Source: FLUQ01 sp031551515 (GTDB taxonomy: Bacteria > Desulfobacterota > Desulfovibrionia > Desulfovibrionales > Desulfovibrionaceae). Taken from it: a DNA stretch of 64,000 bases. The notes below the pieces were generated by a model. It had not been told where the DNA came from and did not search any database. It saw only the letters and a list, made by a program, of their open reading frames with translations. Below, piece by piece: positions 9,065-16,806 of this stretch. The stretch spans positions 1 through 64,000 of the forward strand of contig JAVBNL010000031.1 in assembly GCA_031551515.1 (NCBI GenBank). The letters are read 5' to 3'. The position numbers and the translations under genes are program-made. The first letter of the stretch is position 1. The number at the start of each line of letters is the position of its first letter.

Positions 9065-9448
9065 ATGAATCGAACCACTTGGCCCGCCAAATACCGCTGG
9101 CTTCATGAATACGCGCTGACCAAACAGGATGCCGTGGCCGACTATAAAGAAAGCTGGGACGCCTGGCGCTATTTCGTGCACGGCAAGATATTCGCGCTGC
9201 TGGTGCGTAACAAAGATGAAACGCTGTTCAACCTCAAGTGCGACCCCTACCTGTCGCTGGAATACCGGGGCCGGTACCCCACGGTGCTGCCCGGCTGGCA
9301 CATGAACAAGCTGCATTGGATATCGCTGTCGTTGCAGGGCAAAACGCCTGAAACCGTGTGCAAAGAGCTGGTGGATATCTCGTACGGCCTGGTCTGGAAG
9401 GGCCTGCCCAAATATATCAAAGAGGATATGGCGCGGAATTCCCGCTGA
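9065..9448 (+). CDS. MmcQ/YjbR family protein
   Basis: A 127-residue protein of the MmcQ/YjbR double-wing family. Features of the family are a KDYKxSWxxxRY-like segment (YKESWDAWRYFVHGKIFALL), NLKCDP, and GWHMNKLHWISLSL. Proteins of this fold are proposed to bind DNA, but the role is not established. AAAGG upstream supports the start. Its last 32 bases overlap the end of the convergent endonuclease IV gene. Confidence 0.88.
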   Translation: MNRTTWPAKYRWLHEYALTKQDAVADYKESWDAWRYFVHGKIFALLVRNKDETLFNLKCDPYLSLEYRGRYPTVLPGWHMNKLHWISLSLQGKTPETVCKELVDISYGLVWKGLPKYIKEDMARNSR

Positions 9449-10319
9449 GGCGCGCGGCCGTTTCCCGCAGCAGGGCGAGTTCTTCGGCGTGTCCGTGCAG
9501 GTCCAGCGGGGTTTCGGTGATGAAGGGCAAATGGCGCAGGGCAGGGTGGCTGATGATGCGCGCTATGGCCGCAAGGCTGATATGCCCTTCACCTATGGCC
9601 GCGTGCCTGTCTTTGCGGCTGCCCAAAGGGTGCAGGCTGTCGTTAAGGTGAAAGGCCCGCAGTTTCTGCAGGCCCACGGTTTTGTCAAAAGCCGTGAGCA
9701 CGCCGTCCAGATCGTTCACGATATCATAGCCCGCCGCATACAGGTGGCAGGCGTCGAAGCAGACCCCGGTCTTTTCCGGCAATTCCACTTGCTCCAGCAC
9801 GTTGCGCAGCTCGTCGAAACTCCAGCCCAACTCGCTCCCTTTGCCCGACATGCCTTCAAGCAGCACAGTGGTGGCCTGCCGGGGGCGCAACACCGCGTTC
9901 AGCGCCGTTGCCGTGAGCTTTGCCGCCGCCTCAGGCCCTTGGCCCACATGGCTGCCGGGGTGTAGGCAATAGAGGTTGCCCGGCAGGTACTCCATGCGGG
10001 CGAGGTCGTCCGCCAGCATGCTGACGGCCTGTTCGCGTACGCGCTCGCCCGGCGAGCAGGGGTTGAGCGTGTACGGCGCGTGCGCCACCACGGGGGCAAA
10101 GGCGTTTTCGCGCAGCAGGGCGGCCAGCGCCTCAAGATCGGCCGCGCCCGCCGCATCCAGCGCTTTCACGCCCGCGCCCCTGGGGTTGCGCAAAAAGAAC
10201 TGCATGGTGGCGGCGCCTATGGCGACGGCGTCCGCGCCCGCGCGGGCGAAACCTTTGCTTATGGAAAGATGCGTGCCCAGGGCGGGACGCGCTTGCGCGG
10301 GGCGGTTGCCGCTCGGCAT
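9417..10319 (-). CDS. nfo: Endonuclease IV (apurinic/apyrimidinic endonuclease)
   Basis: A 300-residue TIM-barrel enzyme of base-excision repair that cuts 5' to abasic sites. The metal-ligand motifs of the family are visible: GTHLSISKG at the N-terminus, VAHAPYTLN, CLHPGSH, LEGMSGKGSELG, GVCFDACHLYAAGYDI, FHLNDSLHPLGSRKDRHA with IGEGHI, and a final ETPLD. AGGA nine bases upstream supports the start at 10319. It lies nine bases downstream of the next gene on the same strand, so the two may be co-transcribed. Confidence 0.95.
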   Translation of the reverse strand: MPSGNRPAQARPALGTHLSISKGFARAGADAVAIGAATMQFFLRNPRGAGVKALDAAGAADLEALAALLRENAFAPVVAHAPYTLNPCSPGERVREQAVSMLADDLARMEYLPGNLYCLHPGSHVGQGPEAAAKLTATALNAVLRPRQATTVLLEGMSGKGSELGWSFDELRNVLEQVELPEKTGVCFDACHLYAAGYDIVNDLDGVLTAFDKTVGLQKLRAFHLNDSLHPLGSRKDRHAAIGEGHISLAAIARIISHPALRHLPFITETPLDLHGHAEELALLRETAARLSGNSAPYPL

Positions 10320-10327
10320 ATTCGGTC

Positions 10328-11182
10328 CTAGCCTTTCAGGTATTTCTGATCGAGTTCTTTGTAATAGTCCTGCCCGATGAACTTGAAGTAATCGGCAATG
10401 GATATCATGGCGTTTTGCACGCCTTCGTCCGTGCCTTTTTCCTTCACGGTTTTCAGCACGTCCAAGGTGGCTTTGACGTTGGCAAACAGGCAGACAAAGG
10501 CGAAGGTCACGATTTTATAGCCCATCTTGCCCGCATCCCAGGCGGTCAACCCGTCGGAAACGCCGTTGCCGGTATAAAAACCGAGATGGATGGGAGCCTT
10601 GATGCGTTTGGGAAATTCTTCGAGGTCCCTGCGAGATTTGGGGATGACCTTCACCATGTCCGCGCCCGCTTCCGCATAGATGTTGCAGCGTTCCACCGCT
10701 TCGTCGAAAGCGGCGTCCGTACGGGCGACGATTACGAAGTCGGTGTCCACGCGCGTATCCACGGCGGCTTTAATTTTACCCACCATCTCGTCAATGCTGA
10801 TCATCTGCGTTGCTTTCAAAAAGGGGCAGTTGGGCGGCAGCTTCTGGTCTTCGATGAACAGGCCGCCAAGACCGGCCTTTTCAAACGTGCGTACCGTGCG
10901 GATGGTGTTGATGGCGTTGCCGTAGCCGCCTTCTGCATCGGCCATGACCGGCACGGAAACGGCGTCGACCATCTTGCTCAGCGCGTCGGCCATTTCGTTG
11001 AAAGCCAGAAGGCCGTTATCCGGGGTGCCCAACATGGCGCCGTGCATGCCGTAGCCGGTGGTTCCGATCAGTTCGAACCCGGCCGCTTCTATCATTTTCG
11101 CGCTCAATGCGTCATAAGCGCCGGGAGCGATGATAACTTCGTCTCTTGCCAGCAGTTCGCGCAGTTTTCCCGCTTTGGTCAT
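10328..11182 (-). CDS. Isocitrate lyase/PEP mutase superfamily protein with an atypical active-site loop
   Basis: A 284-residue alpha/beta-barrel lyase homologue. Superfamily features are present: APGAYDALSAKMIEAAGF, GYGMHGAMLGTPD, PVMADAEGGYGN and LFIEDQ. The enzymes of this group cleave or form C-C or P-C bonds of 2-oxo acids (methylisocitrate lyase, oxaloacetate hydrolase, dimethylmalate lyase, PEP mutase). The gating loop, usually KRCGH in methylisocitrate lyase-type enzymes, reads PNCPF at the aligned place: the catalytic-type cysteine is kept while the flanking K, G and H are lost. The substrate is therefore uncertain. AAGGAG precedes the start. Confidence 0.85.
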   Translation of the reverse strand: MTKAGKLRELLARDEVIIAPGAYDALSAKMIEAAGFELIGTTGYGMHGAMLGTPDNGLLAFNEMADALSKMVDAVSVPVMADAEGGYGNAINTIRTVRTFEKAGLGGLFIEDQKLPPNCPFLKATQMISIDEMVGKIKAAVDTRVDTDFVIVARTDAAFDEAVERCNIYAEAGADMVKVIPKSRRDLEEFPKRIKAPIHLGFYTGNGVSDGLTAWDAGKMGYKIVTFAFVCLFANVKATLDVLKTVKEKGTDEGVQNAMISIADYFKFIGQDYYKELDQKYLKG

Positions 11183-11282
11183 GCGACTCTCCTTATGTTT
11201 TGCCGCCGTACGGCCGGGCTGTAGTGGTGAGATTCACCCTGCGAGCATGCGTGATTGTACAGCCGGAGGCAAGTACAAGTTG

Positions 11283-11328
11283 TTTGCCCTAAAAGCAAAA
11301 TAAAAGTCTTTTTTTGCCTATTTGGCAA
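11283..11328. promoter_or_regulatory. Two inverted repeats upstream of the CI-like repressor
   Basis: TTTGC-N7-GCAAA lies at 11283-11299 and TTGCC-TATTT-GGCAA at 11314-11328, in an AT-rich gap between two divergent genes. Paired short dyads next to a CI-like repressor gene are typical operators. They could control either the repressor itself or the lyase-like gene on the other strand. Binding is an inference. Confidence 0.4.
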
Positions 11329-11408
11329 TTTATATGCAAAAAGCGTATTTCAGTCTTTTTTCCGGTACTAGAGTGCATGGGCCGTAAAATCGGACAAGGG
11401 GGGAGCAT

Positions 11409-11855
11409 ATGCATTCGTCACGCGCGGAAGCGCAATTTGCCCGCGTGTTAGAGGTTGCCGGCTGCCGAACGCAGACGGAACTGGCCGTTGTGTTGGATAT
11501 TCAGCAGTCATCCATTTCCGACGCCAAAAAAAGAGGCAGCATTCCGCCGGACTGGCTGCTCAGGCTGCTGCGCCTGCGCGGGGTGAACCCGGACTGGATT
11601 ATGCTGGGCAGCGGTCCCAAGTTTCTTGCGCCGGTGGCGGGCGGCTCGCCAAGCGATCCGGCAGACGGCGCGGAAGGCGGCGCGCCTTCAGGGGCTTATT
11701 TCGCGGCCTGCGTTTCAGACGGGGCGACTCTGCGCAAGATATTGCACTGCTTTACCGTGCGTGATTTGACGAACGAGCTTTTGCGCAGAAAGAAAAAACC
11801 GCCGGAAGAGGCGCTGGAAGACGCGGCGGCATATGTGCCGGATGATCCGGCGTAA
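11409..11855 (+). CDS. CI-like repressor with N-terminal helix-turn-helix
   Basis: A 148-residue protein whose first 70 residues match the bacteriophage CI-type helix-turn-helix (RVLEVAGCRTQTELAVVL, then QSSISDAKKRGSIPPDWLLRLL and NPDWIMLG). Such short CI-like regulators occur repeatedly in Desulfovibrio genomes outside prophages. The C-terminal half is Gly/Ala/Pro-rich and then charged, without the S24 peptidase core, so autocleavage is not expected. GGGGAG sits before the ATG and a good terminator follows. No other phage gene is nearby. Confidence 0.82.
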   Translation: MHSSRAEAQFARVLEVAGCRTQTELAVVLDIQQSSISDAKKRGSIPPDWLLRLLRLRGVNPDWIMLGSGPKFLAPVAGGSPSDPADGAEGGAPSGAYFAACVSDGATLRKILHCFTVRDLTNELLRRKKKPPEEALEDAAAYVPDDPA

Positions 11856-11889
11856 CGCGCGCCGGCATGCCGCCCGAGGCACATAAGAA

Positions 11890-11923
11890 GAGGATCCGGC
11901 CTGGCCGGATCCTCTCGGTTTTT
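11890..11923 (+). terminator. Rho-independent terminator after the CI-like gene
   Basis: GAGGATCCGG (11890-11899) pairs perfectly with CCGGATCCTC (11905-11914) over a five-base loop, followed by TCGGTTTTT. The T-run is on the plus strand, so it ends the CI-like gene; it lies just beyond the end of the convergent PEP-CTERM gene. Confidence 0.85.
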
Positions 11924-11940
11924 GCGATGCGCGCCTTCGC

Positions 11941-12795
11941 TTAGCGGAAGCGGCGGCGGGCGTACAGGCCGGCGAGCACGAGGCCCACGCCCATCAGAGC
12001 GAAAGAGGCGGGCTCAGGAGTCGGCACGGACACGCGGGCGGGGTCGTGCACTTCAAAGTGGGCTCCCCTCCAGAGCAAGGTCGCCTGGATCAGGATGTCA
12101 TATCCGCCGTAGATCTTGTCGGAGTCGAAGAGCGAACCGTCGGGCGCGTTGCCGTTGAACGTGGCCACGCCCTTGATGGCGCCATCTTCCATAGAGACGT
12201 TGGCGGAGCCGGTATGGCCGTTGCTGCCCGCGAAGTCGAAGGTGGCGAAGGGGGTGTACGCGCTGAGGTCGAACACTTCGCCGACGCCGTTCACAAGGCC
12301 CTTGCCGACTTCATAGGTCAGGTCGCGGATCTGGGAAAGCAGCCCGTCAGGCGCGTAATACCAGTCCACCGCGCCGCCGGTGAAGAAAAGCTTGGGATCT
12401 TGCGCCTCGCCCAACGCACCTGCGGTGTCCGATGCGTACAGATCGCGCAACACCGCGAAATACAGCCCGGGTGAGCTCTCGTTATAGATGTTATGCTGCG
12501 AAGGCGTGGACCAGGCGGCGTCGGTGGTATAAATGTCGGTGAAATACATGATGGCGCTCATGTTGAACCCGGTGGTCAACTTGCCCCCGGGGCCGACCAG
12601 GTCGGCTTCGGACAGCATTTGGTCGGCGCCCAAATTGCCGGATATGAAGTTGCTGTGCGAACCGTGATAGACATACTCGATGCCGCCGAATTTTATCAAA
12701 TAGTTCCCGGCGTTTTCAAATACGTTGGCGTGGGCGGTCATGGTCAGGCACAGAGTGATGAGCGCGGCCGAAAAAGTGCAAAGGATACGTTTCAT
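11941..12795 (-). CDS. PEP-CTERM sorting-domain protein (secreted, unknown function)
   Basis: A 284-residue exported protein. It has an N-terminal signal peptide (MKRILCTFSAALITLC, cleavage near AHA-NV) and a C-terminal sorting signal over the last 27 residues: PTPEP, a hydrophobic stretch, then ARRRFR. Exosortase is expected to process it at this tail. The middle region of about 230 residues is rich in Gly, Asp and aromatic residues and resembles no family I recognise. GAGGT precedes the ATG. A sigma-54 promoter and an upstream TGTCGG pair sit in front, matching control by PrsR. It is separated from the exosortase locus by about 11 kb. Confidence 0.92.
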   Translation of the reverse strand: MKRILCTFSAALITLCLTMTAHANVFENAGNYLIKFGGIEYVYHGSHSNFISGNLGADQMLSEADLVGPGGKLTTGFNMSAIMYFTDIYTTDAAWSTPSQHNIYNESSPGLYFAVLRDLYASDTAGALGEAQDPKLFFTGGAVDWYYAPDGLLSQIRDLTYEVGKGLVNGVGEVFDLSAYTPFATFDFAGSNGHTGSANVSMEDGAIKGVATFNGNAPDGSLFDSDKIYGGYDILIQATLLWRGAHFEVHDPARVSVPTPEPASFALMGVGLVLAGLYARRRFR

Positions 12796-12830
12796 GGCAT
12801 ACCTCGGTTGGTAACGGTTGCTAAGTAAAT

Positions 12831-12846
12831 AGCAAAAGGTGTTCCA
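12831..12846 (-). promoter_or_regulatory. Sigma-54 (-24/-12) promoter of the PEP-CTERM gene
   Basis: Read on the minus strand the element is TGGAACACCTTTTGCT. It has the invariant GG and GC at the correct ten-base spacing and matches the consensus TGGCAC-N5-TTGCW at all but a few positions. Transcription would begin about 25 bases before the start codon at 12795. The rest of the 12796-13106 gap holds the UAS and the terminator listed separately, plus an AT-rich stretch at 12850-12890. Confidence 0.75.
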
Positions 12847-12899
12847 TTATGTATCTTGTTTAAATAATTAAAAAAATATTCACAAAGCGTTATTTGAAG

Positions 12900-12937
12900 C
12901 GTAAAGAAGTCCGACAAAACGTACAATGAATCCGACA
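12900..12937 (-). promoter_or_regulatory. Candidate enhancer (UAS): two TGTCGG repeats
   Basis: On the minus strand TGTCGG occurs at 12932-12937 and again at 12911-12916, 21 bases apart and about 65-90 bases upstream of the sigma-54 promoter. The second copy continues with N8 and ACG, close to the TGTCGG-N8-ACA form seen before prsT and before the other PEP-CTERM gene. Binding by PrsR is inferred. Confidence 0.5.
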
Positions 12938-13024
12938 GATCGGCATGGGTTGCCCTTTTGCGGCGGTCTGTTGGTTTTTAAAAGAAAAGAGGGTGAAACG
13001 GCCCATACCGTGCAGCGAGGCGGC

Positions 13025-13066
13025 AAAAAAAAACGGCGGGGCTGTAAATTTTCCCGACACGCCGTT
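13025..13066 (-). terminator. Rho-independent terminator of the PilZ gene
   Basis: On the minus strand AACGGCG (13060-13066) pairs with CGCCGTT (13032-13038), with an inner GGG/CCC pair, and a run of nine T follows. It lies about 40 bases after the PilZ stop codon. Confidence 0.75.
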
Positions 13067-13106
13067 CTTTGTGCCGCCTCGCGTATGGCTAAGCAGTAAT
13101 TATATC

Positions 13107-13637
13107 CTAGGGGGCGAAATTAGGTGTGGTTTCAAACCCCAAAAGTATCTTCAAGAAAAAGGTAACTACGTGATTTTCCGGCGTGACGAGCGCCCCGCCC
13201 ATGCTCAGCGCCCTGCCGCGGCTGATGTGGCGCAGGCGGCACAGGAAACTGACCGGCCTGTTTTCATGGCCCGCGCAAGTTGTCAGTTCGAATTGCCGGG
13301 CCTTTTTGACGAGATGCTCTTTTTCCCCATACTCGTCATCAACAACCACCCGTACACCGAATAACGAAATATCGGCAAGCAGCCCCGGCAGGTAATAAAT
13401 TTCGTTATTCTCACTGCAAAGCTTCACAAAACACTGAATATCCGTCTTTTTCCGCATGGCCCGGGGGATTTCATGGGACCCGGCTTTGTGTTTCTTTTCA
13501 CGGCTGTTGAAGATAGTGTTTATCAGCAAAGGGATCATGCATTCGGGGTCAAGCCTGAACTCTTTGGAAACGTTTGTGATCATGTTGACATATCTGGCGT
13601 CGAGCGCAATGCGTGATCTTTCGGTCTGGCAGCCCAT
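13107..13637 (-). CDS. PilZ-like domain protein
   Basis: A 176-residue cytoplasmic protein. The start at 13637 (MGCQTERSRIALDAR) is chosen because GAGGTG precedes it; an in-frame start at 13739 has none. The N-terminal 60 residues are helical and unplaced. The second half shows a PilZ-like beta pattern with YLPGLLADISLFGVRVVV and RHISRGRALSMGGALV. The classical RxxxR and DxSxxG motifs are only partly visible, so cyclic di-GMP binding is not certain. It is divergent from the acyltransferase fusion and has its own terminator. A second-messenger link to the two polysaccharide systems is plausible. Confidence 0.6.
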   Translation of the reverse strand: MGCQTERSRIALDARYVNMITNVSKEFRLDPECMIPLLINTIFNSREKKHKAGSHEIPRAMRKKTDIQCFVKLCSENNEIYYLPGLLADISLFGVRVVVDDEYGEKEHLVKKARQFELTTCAGHENRPVSFLCRLRHISRGRALSMGGALVTPENHVVTFFLKILLGFETTPNFAP

Positions 13638-13789
13638 AGGCACCTCGGGGGAAAAAGCTCGTGAGATCGGCGGGCGAAAGCGCCGCGCAATTGCGCTCCG
13701 CAGGGGGGTAGGGGATGGGACGCTTTCGTCCGGCCGCATTCGATGTAATTGCTAATTTCGTGCCACGATGAGCCGTTTGAACGTTTTTT

Positions 13790-13805
13790 TGGCATGATTC
13801 TGGCT
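13790..13805 (+). promoter_or_regulatory. Sigma-54 promoter of the acyltransferase-ThiF-nitroreductase gene
   Basis: TGGCATGATTCTGGCT has GG and GC at the correct ten-base spacing and matches TGGCA at -24. It lies 28 bases before the start codon at 13834, leaving a short leader with AAGGAGG. No TGTCGG copy was found in the 150 bases upstream, so the activator may use a divergent or more distant site. Confidence 0.65.
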
Positions 13806-13833
13806 TGCCCTTCAGCAAACAAGGAGGCACTCC

Positions 13834-16758
13834 ATGACAGACGGAGCGGAACGGCGCCGGACCATCCGAGTGAAGCGCAGCCAGCTGTTGCAGTGCAAAC
13901 TGGGCGAAATGGACAAGCCGGCCATCAAAATGGCCGAAAGCATAGACGAGTACGGCAAGGCCTTCAAACTTGTTTACGCCGAATACCTTCAGTCGGGCTA
14001 CATCGGCGCACAGCACAGCAAAATGTACTACAACATCTGGTCCATGCTGCCGACGACCAATGTTTTTATTTTTAAATCCTATCTGAACGTGGTGAGCACC
14101 ATCTCGCATATTCTGGACACGGAGCTGTTCGGGCTGCCCCTTGATGTGGTCTATAAGGATAAAATAGACGAGTTGCGCGGCCGGGGCCGCAAAGTGGTCG
14201 AGATCGGCGGCCTTGCCATGCAGCGCGCCCGCCGCTGGTCCAACGTGCTGATGTTTCTTTTCCGCGCGGTGTATCAATATGCGAAATTCGCCGGGGTGGA
14301 CGACCTGGTGATCATGGTCAACCCCAAGCACGTGCGGTTTTATTCGCAGGTGCTTTTGTTCGAGCCTTTCGGCGAAGAGCGCTATTACGCCAAAGTGAGC
14401 GCCCCCGCCGTGGCGCTGCGCCTGGAAGTGGCCAAGTTTGAGGAAAACCTGGAAAAAGCTTATGCGGACGGTGACTTTGAAACCGACCTGCACAGCTTTT
14501 TCACCCAGTTCGGCGACCCGCTGCTGCAGGGGCAGGAGGCGCGCGGCCGCAAGCGGCGGCAGCTTGACCCGTATTCCGCCTATTTTTTCTTTCGGCAGCG
14601 GCCGGACATCTTGCGTGCTCTTTCCGAGGCGCAGCACGCGTATCTGACAAGCATATACCGCTTGGGCCTGTTTCAAGATGTGCCGTTCGGCGAGGCCAAA
14701 GAAGAGATCAGCCGTTCCATCACCCCCGTGCTGGAGCAGCTGCACCTGGAAAACCCCGATGAATATACGGATACTGCTTTCGCCCGCAACCTGGGGCTTG
14801 TGGATTACGCCGGGCAGCGCAAACTGCTTAAATCCCGGGTAGCCATTCCCGGCTTGGGCGGGGTGGGGGGCACGCACCTTATGACGCTTGCCCGCACCGG
14901 CGTCGGCGCGTTTACCATAGCGGATTACGACAATTTTTCTCCGGTCAACGTCAACCGCCAGTACGGCTCAGGCCTTTCCGGTTTCGGCAGGCCTAAGCTT
15001 GAAGTCATGGCGGAACGCGTGCTGGGCGTGAACCCCTTTCTCGATTTGCGCGCCTTCCCCGAAGGGGTGAACCACGAAAATATGGATGCGTTTCTGGCCG
15101 ACGTGAACGTGCTGGTGGACAGCCTGGATTTTTTTGCCCAGGACATACGTCGCGCGCTTTTCAACCGGGCGTTGGCAAAAGGCATACCGGTGGTCACCGC
15201 GGCCCCGGCGGGTTTTTCGAGCTCGCTCCTGGTCTTCATGCCCGGCGGCATGAATTATGACGAATATTTCGGCGTGAACGACGCGACAGACCCGCTGGAA
15301 CGGCTGATTCGCTTCGCTTTCGGGGTTTCGCCCCGGCCGACGCATTTGCGCTATATTGACCGCTATTTCGTGGACCTGGCGGAGCGGCGGGTGCCCTCGC
15401 TGGATATCGGCTGCCATTTATGCGCGGGCATGGCCGCAACGCAAGTGGTCAAACTGCTTTTGGGGCAAAAACCTGATACGGTGGTGCCCAGCTCTTGCCA
15501 GTTCGACGCGCGGCGGGGCCTGTGGCGCAAAACTCGGCTTTTCAAAGGCATGAACAGTCCCTATCAGCGGTTTAAAGTCGCTGCGGCCAAGCGCCTTTTG
15601 GCGCCGCCGCAAGCGTGCGGCGCGCGCGCGCCTGAAGCGCCGGACCTGGTGCCCGCGGACGAGAGCATACCGGGCGAAACCATGGCCTATATCGTGCGCG
15701 CGGGCATACAAGCGCCTTCGGGCGACAACGTGCAGCCTTGGCGTTTCACCATCGGGCCGGGGCGTATAGATATCCGCCCCGACAGAGAGGCCGATCCCTC
15801 TTTCTTCAACGTGCGCCAGACGGCCACGCTTCTTTCTTGTGGGGCGGCCATTCAGAATATGGAGTATGCCGCCGGTTCGCTGGGCCTTGCATGCCGCACG
15901 GAGATCCGCCCGGACAGCGGCAACGGCGGCGACCGCGCGGCCTCCTTGCGCCTGCACGCCGGGGGGCAGCCCTATCACGAGCTGATGGCGGCGGCCTTGT
16001 GGCGGCGGACCACCAACCGGCTGCTTTACTCAAGCAAGCCAGTGCCCGAGGCGGTATGGGAAAGACTGGCGGGCATGGCGGATGCCGAAGGCGCGGCCAT
16101 GCTGGCGCACACGTCGCGTTCCGCCGACCTGCGCCTTTTGGCACGGGCCGTGTATCTGGCCGACCGGGTGCGGGTGGAGCGGCAGGACCTGCATGAGTAC
16201 CTGATGGATACGATCATCTTCGAATCGTACCCGCAGGACCCGGAAGCGCCCGTGCCTGAACGCTTCAAACGCGGCATGCCGCTGAAAAACCTTCAGGCCG
16301 GCGCGGCCGGGGAGCTGTATCTGAAAACCGTGCGCCCCTGGCGCAACATGCGCTTCGCCAACGCGATCGGCCTGGGCCGGGCCATGCCTTTTTACAGCTT
16401 TCTCTCCATGCTCCGCTGCGGCGGCGCCGGGCTGATCTGCGCGCCGGAAGGCGGCGAAGGCGGTATAATTATGGCGGGGAAAGCCCTGCAACGCGTCTGG
16501 TGCGCTTTGGAACATTTCGGCTTCGCGGTGCAGCCCATGGCCGCGCTGACCCTGCTCAACCTGCGCCTGGACCAAGAAGGAGAAGCGTCTTTCGCCCCCG
16601 CCCATGTGAAGATGCTGCGTGAAGGGCGGGACATTATGCAAAAGGTCTTCATGCGGCCGGCGGAATACACGCCGCTCTTGATGTTCCGCACGGGAAAGGC
16701 CGGGCGCATACGGCACCGCACCTACCGCTGCGAAGCGGCTGACCTGACGGAGGCCTGA
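13834..16758 (+). CDS. Triple-domain fusion: FeeM-like N-acyltransferase, ThiF/E1-like adenylating domain, Acg/nitroreductase-like domain
   Basis: A 974-residue cytoplasmic protein with AAGGAGG before the ATG. Residues 1 to about 300 look like a FeeM/PEP-CTERM-associated GNAT acyltransferase (VNPKHVRFYSQVLLFEPFG near residue 162). Residues 315-590 are a ThiF/MoeB-type domain with GLGGVGG at 340-346, D364/D366, R375, K388 and D429, so the ATP site appears complete; a CHLC pair occurs later. Residues 610-970 are an Acg-type nitroreductase domain with SGDNVQPW at 629-636. ThiF plus nitroreductase also occurs in mycobacterial MoeY. Adding an acyl-amino-acid synthase suggests N-acyl amino acid formation followed by carboxylate activation and redox change; this is inference. 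Confidence 0.85.
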   Translation: MTDGAERRRTIRVKRSQLLQCKLGEMDKPAIKMAESIDEYGKAFKLVYAEYLQSGYIGAQHSKMYYNIWSMLPTTNVFIFKSYLNVVSTISHILDTELFGLPLDVVYKDKIDELRGRGRKVVEIGGLAMQRARRWSNVLMFLFRAVYQYAKFAGVDDLVIMVNPKHVRFYSQVLLFEPFGEERYYAKVSAPAVALRLEVAKFEENLEKAYADGDFETDLHSFFTQFGDPLLQGQEARGRKRRQLDPYSAYFFFRQRPDILRALSEAQHAYLTSIYRLGLFQDVPFGEAKEEISRSITPVLEQLHLENPDEYTDTAFARNLGLVDYAGQRKLLKSRVAIPGLGGVGGTHLMTLARTGVGAFTIADYDNFSPVNVNRQYGSGLSGFGRPKLEVMAERVLGVNPFLDLRAFPEGVNHENMDAFLADVNVLVDSLDFFAQDIRRALFNRALAKGIPVVTAAPAGFSSSLLVFMPGGMNYDEYFGVNDATDPLERLIRFAFGVSPRPTHLRYIDRYFVDLAERRVPSLDIGCHLCAGMAATQVVKLLLGQKPDTVVPSSCQFDARRGLWRKTRLFKGMNSPYQRFKVAAAKRLLAPPQACGARAPEAPDLVPADESIPGETMAYIVRAGIQAPSGDNVQPWRFTIGPGRIDIRPDREADPSFFNVRQTATLLSCGAAIQNMEYAAGSLGLACRTEIRPDSGNGGDRAASLRLHAGGQPYHELMAAALWRRTTNRLLYSSKPVPEAVWERLAGMADAEGAAMLAHTSRSADLRLLARAVYLADRVRVERQDLHEYLMDTIIFESYPQDPEAPVPERFKRGMPLKNLQAGAAGELYLKTVRPWRNMRFANAIGLGRAMPFYSFLSMLRCGGAGLICAPEGGEGGIIMAGKALQRVWCALEHFGFAVQPMAALTLLNLRLDQEGEASFAPAHVKMLREGRDIMQKVFMRPAEYTPLLMFRTGKAGRIRHRTYRCEAADLTEA

Positions 16759-16806
16759 TATGGCGGAGGTCCGAGGCCGACCGCAAACAGAGCGCTCCAA
16801 AACCTG

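Noticed and set aside
13549..14877. A 442-codon minus-strand frame
   Set aside because: It is antisense to the acyltransferase domain of the fusion gene, has no family features and no ribosome-binding site; it reflects GC-rich codon bias.
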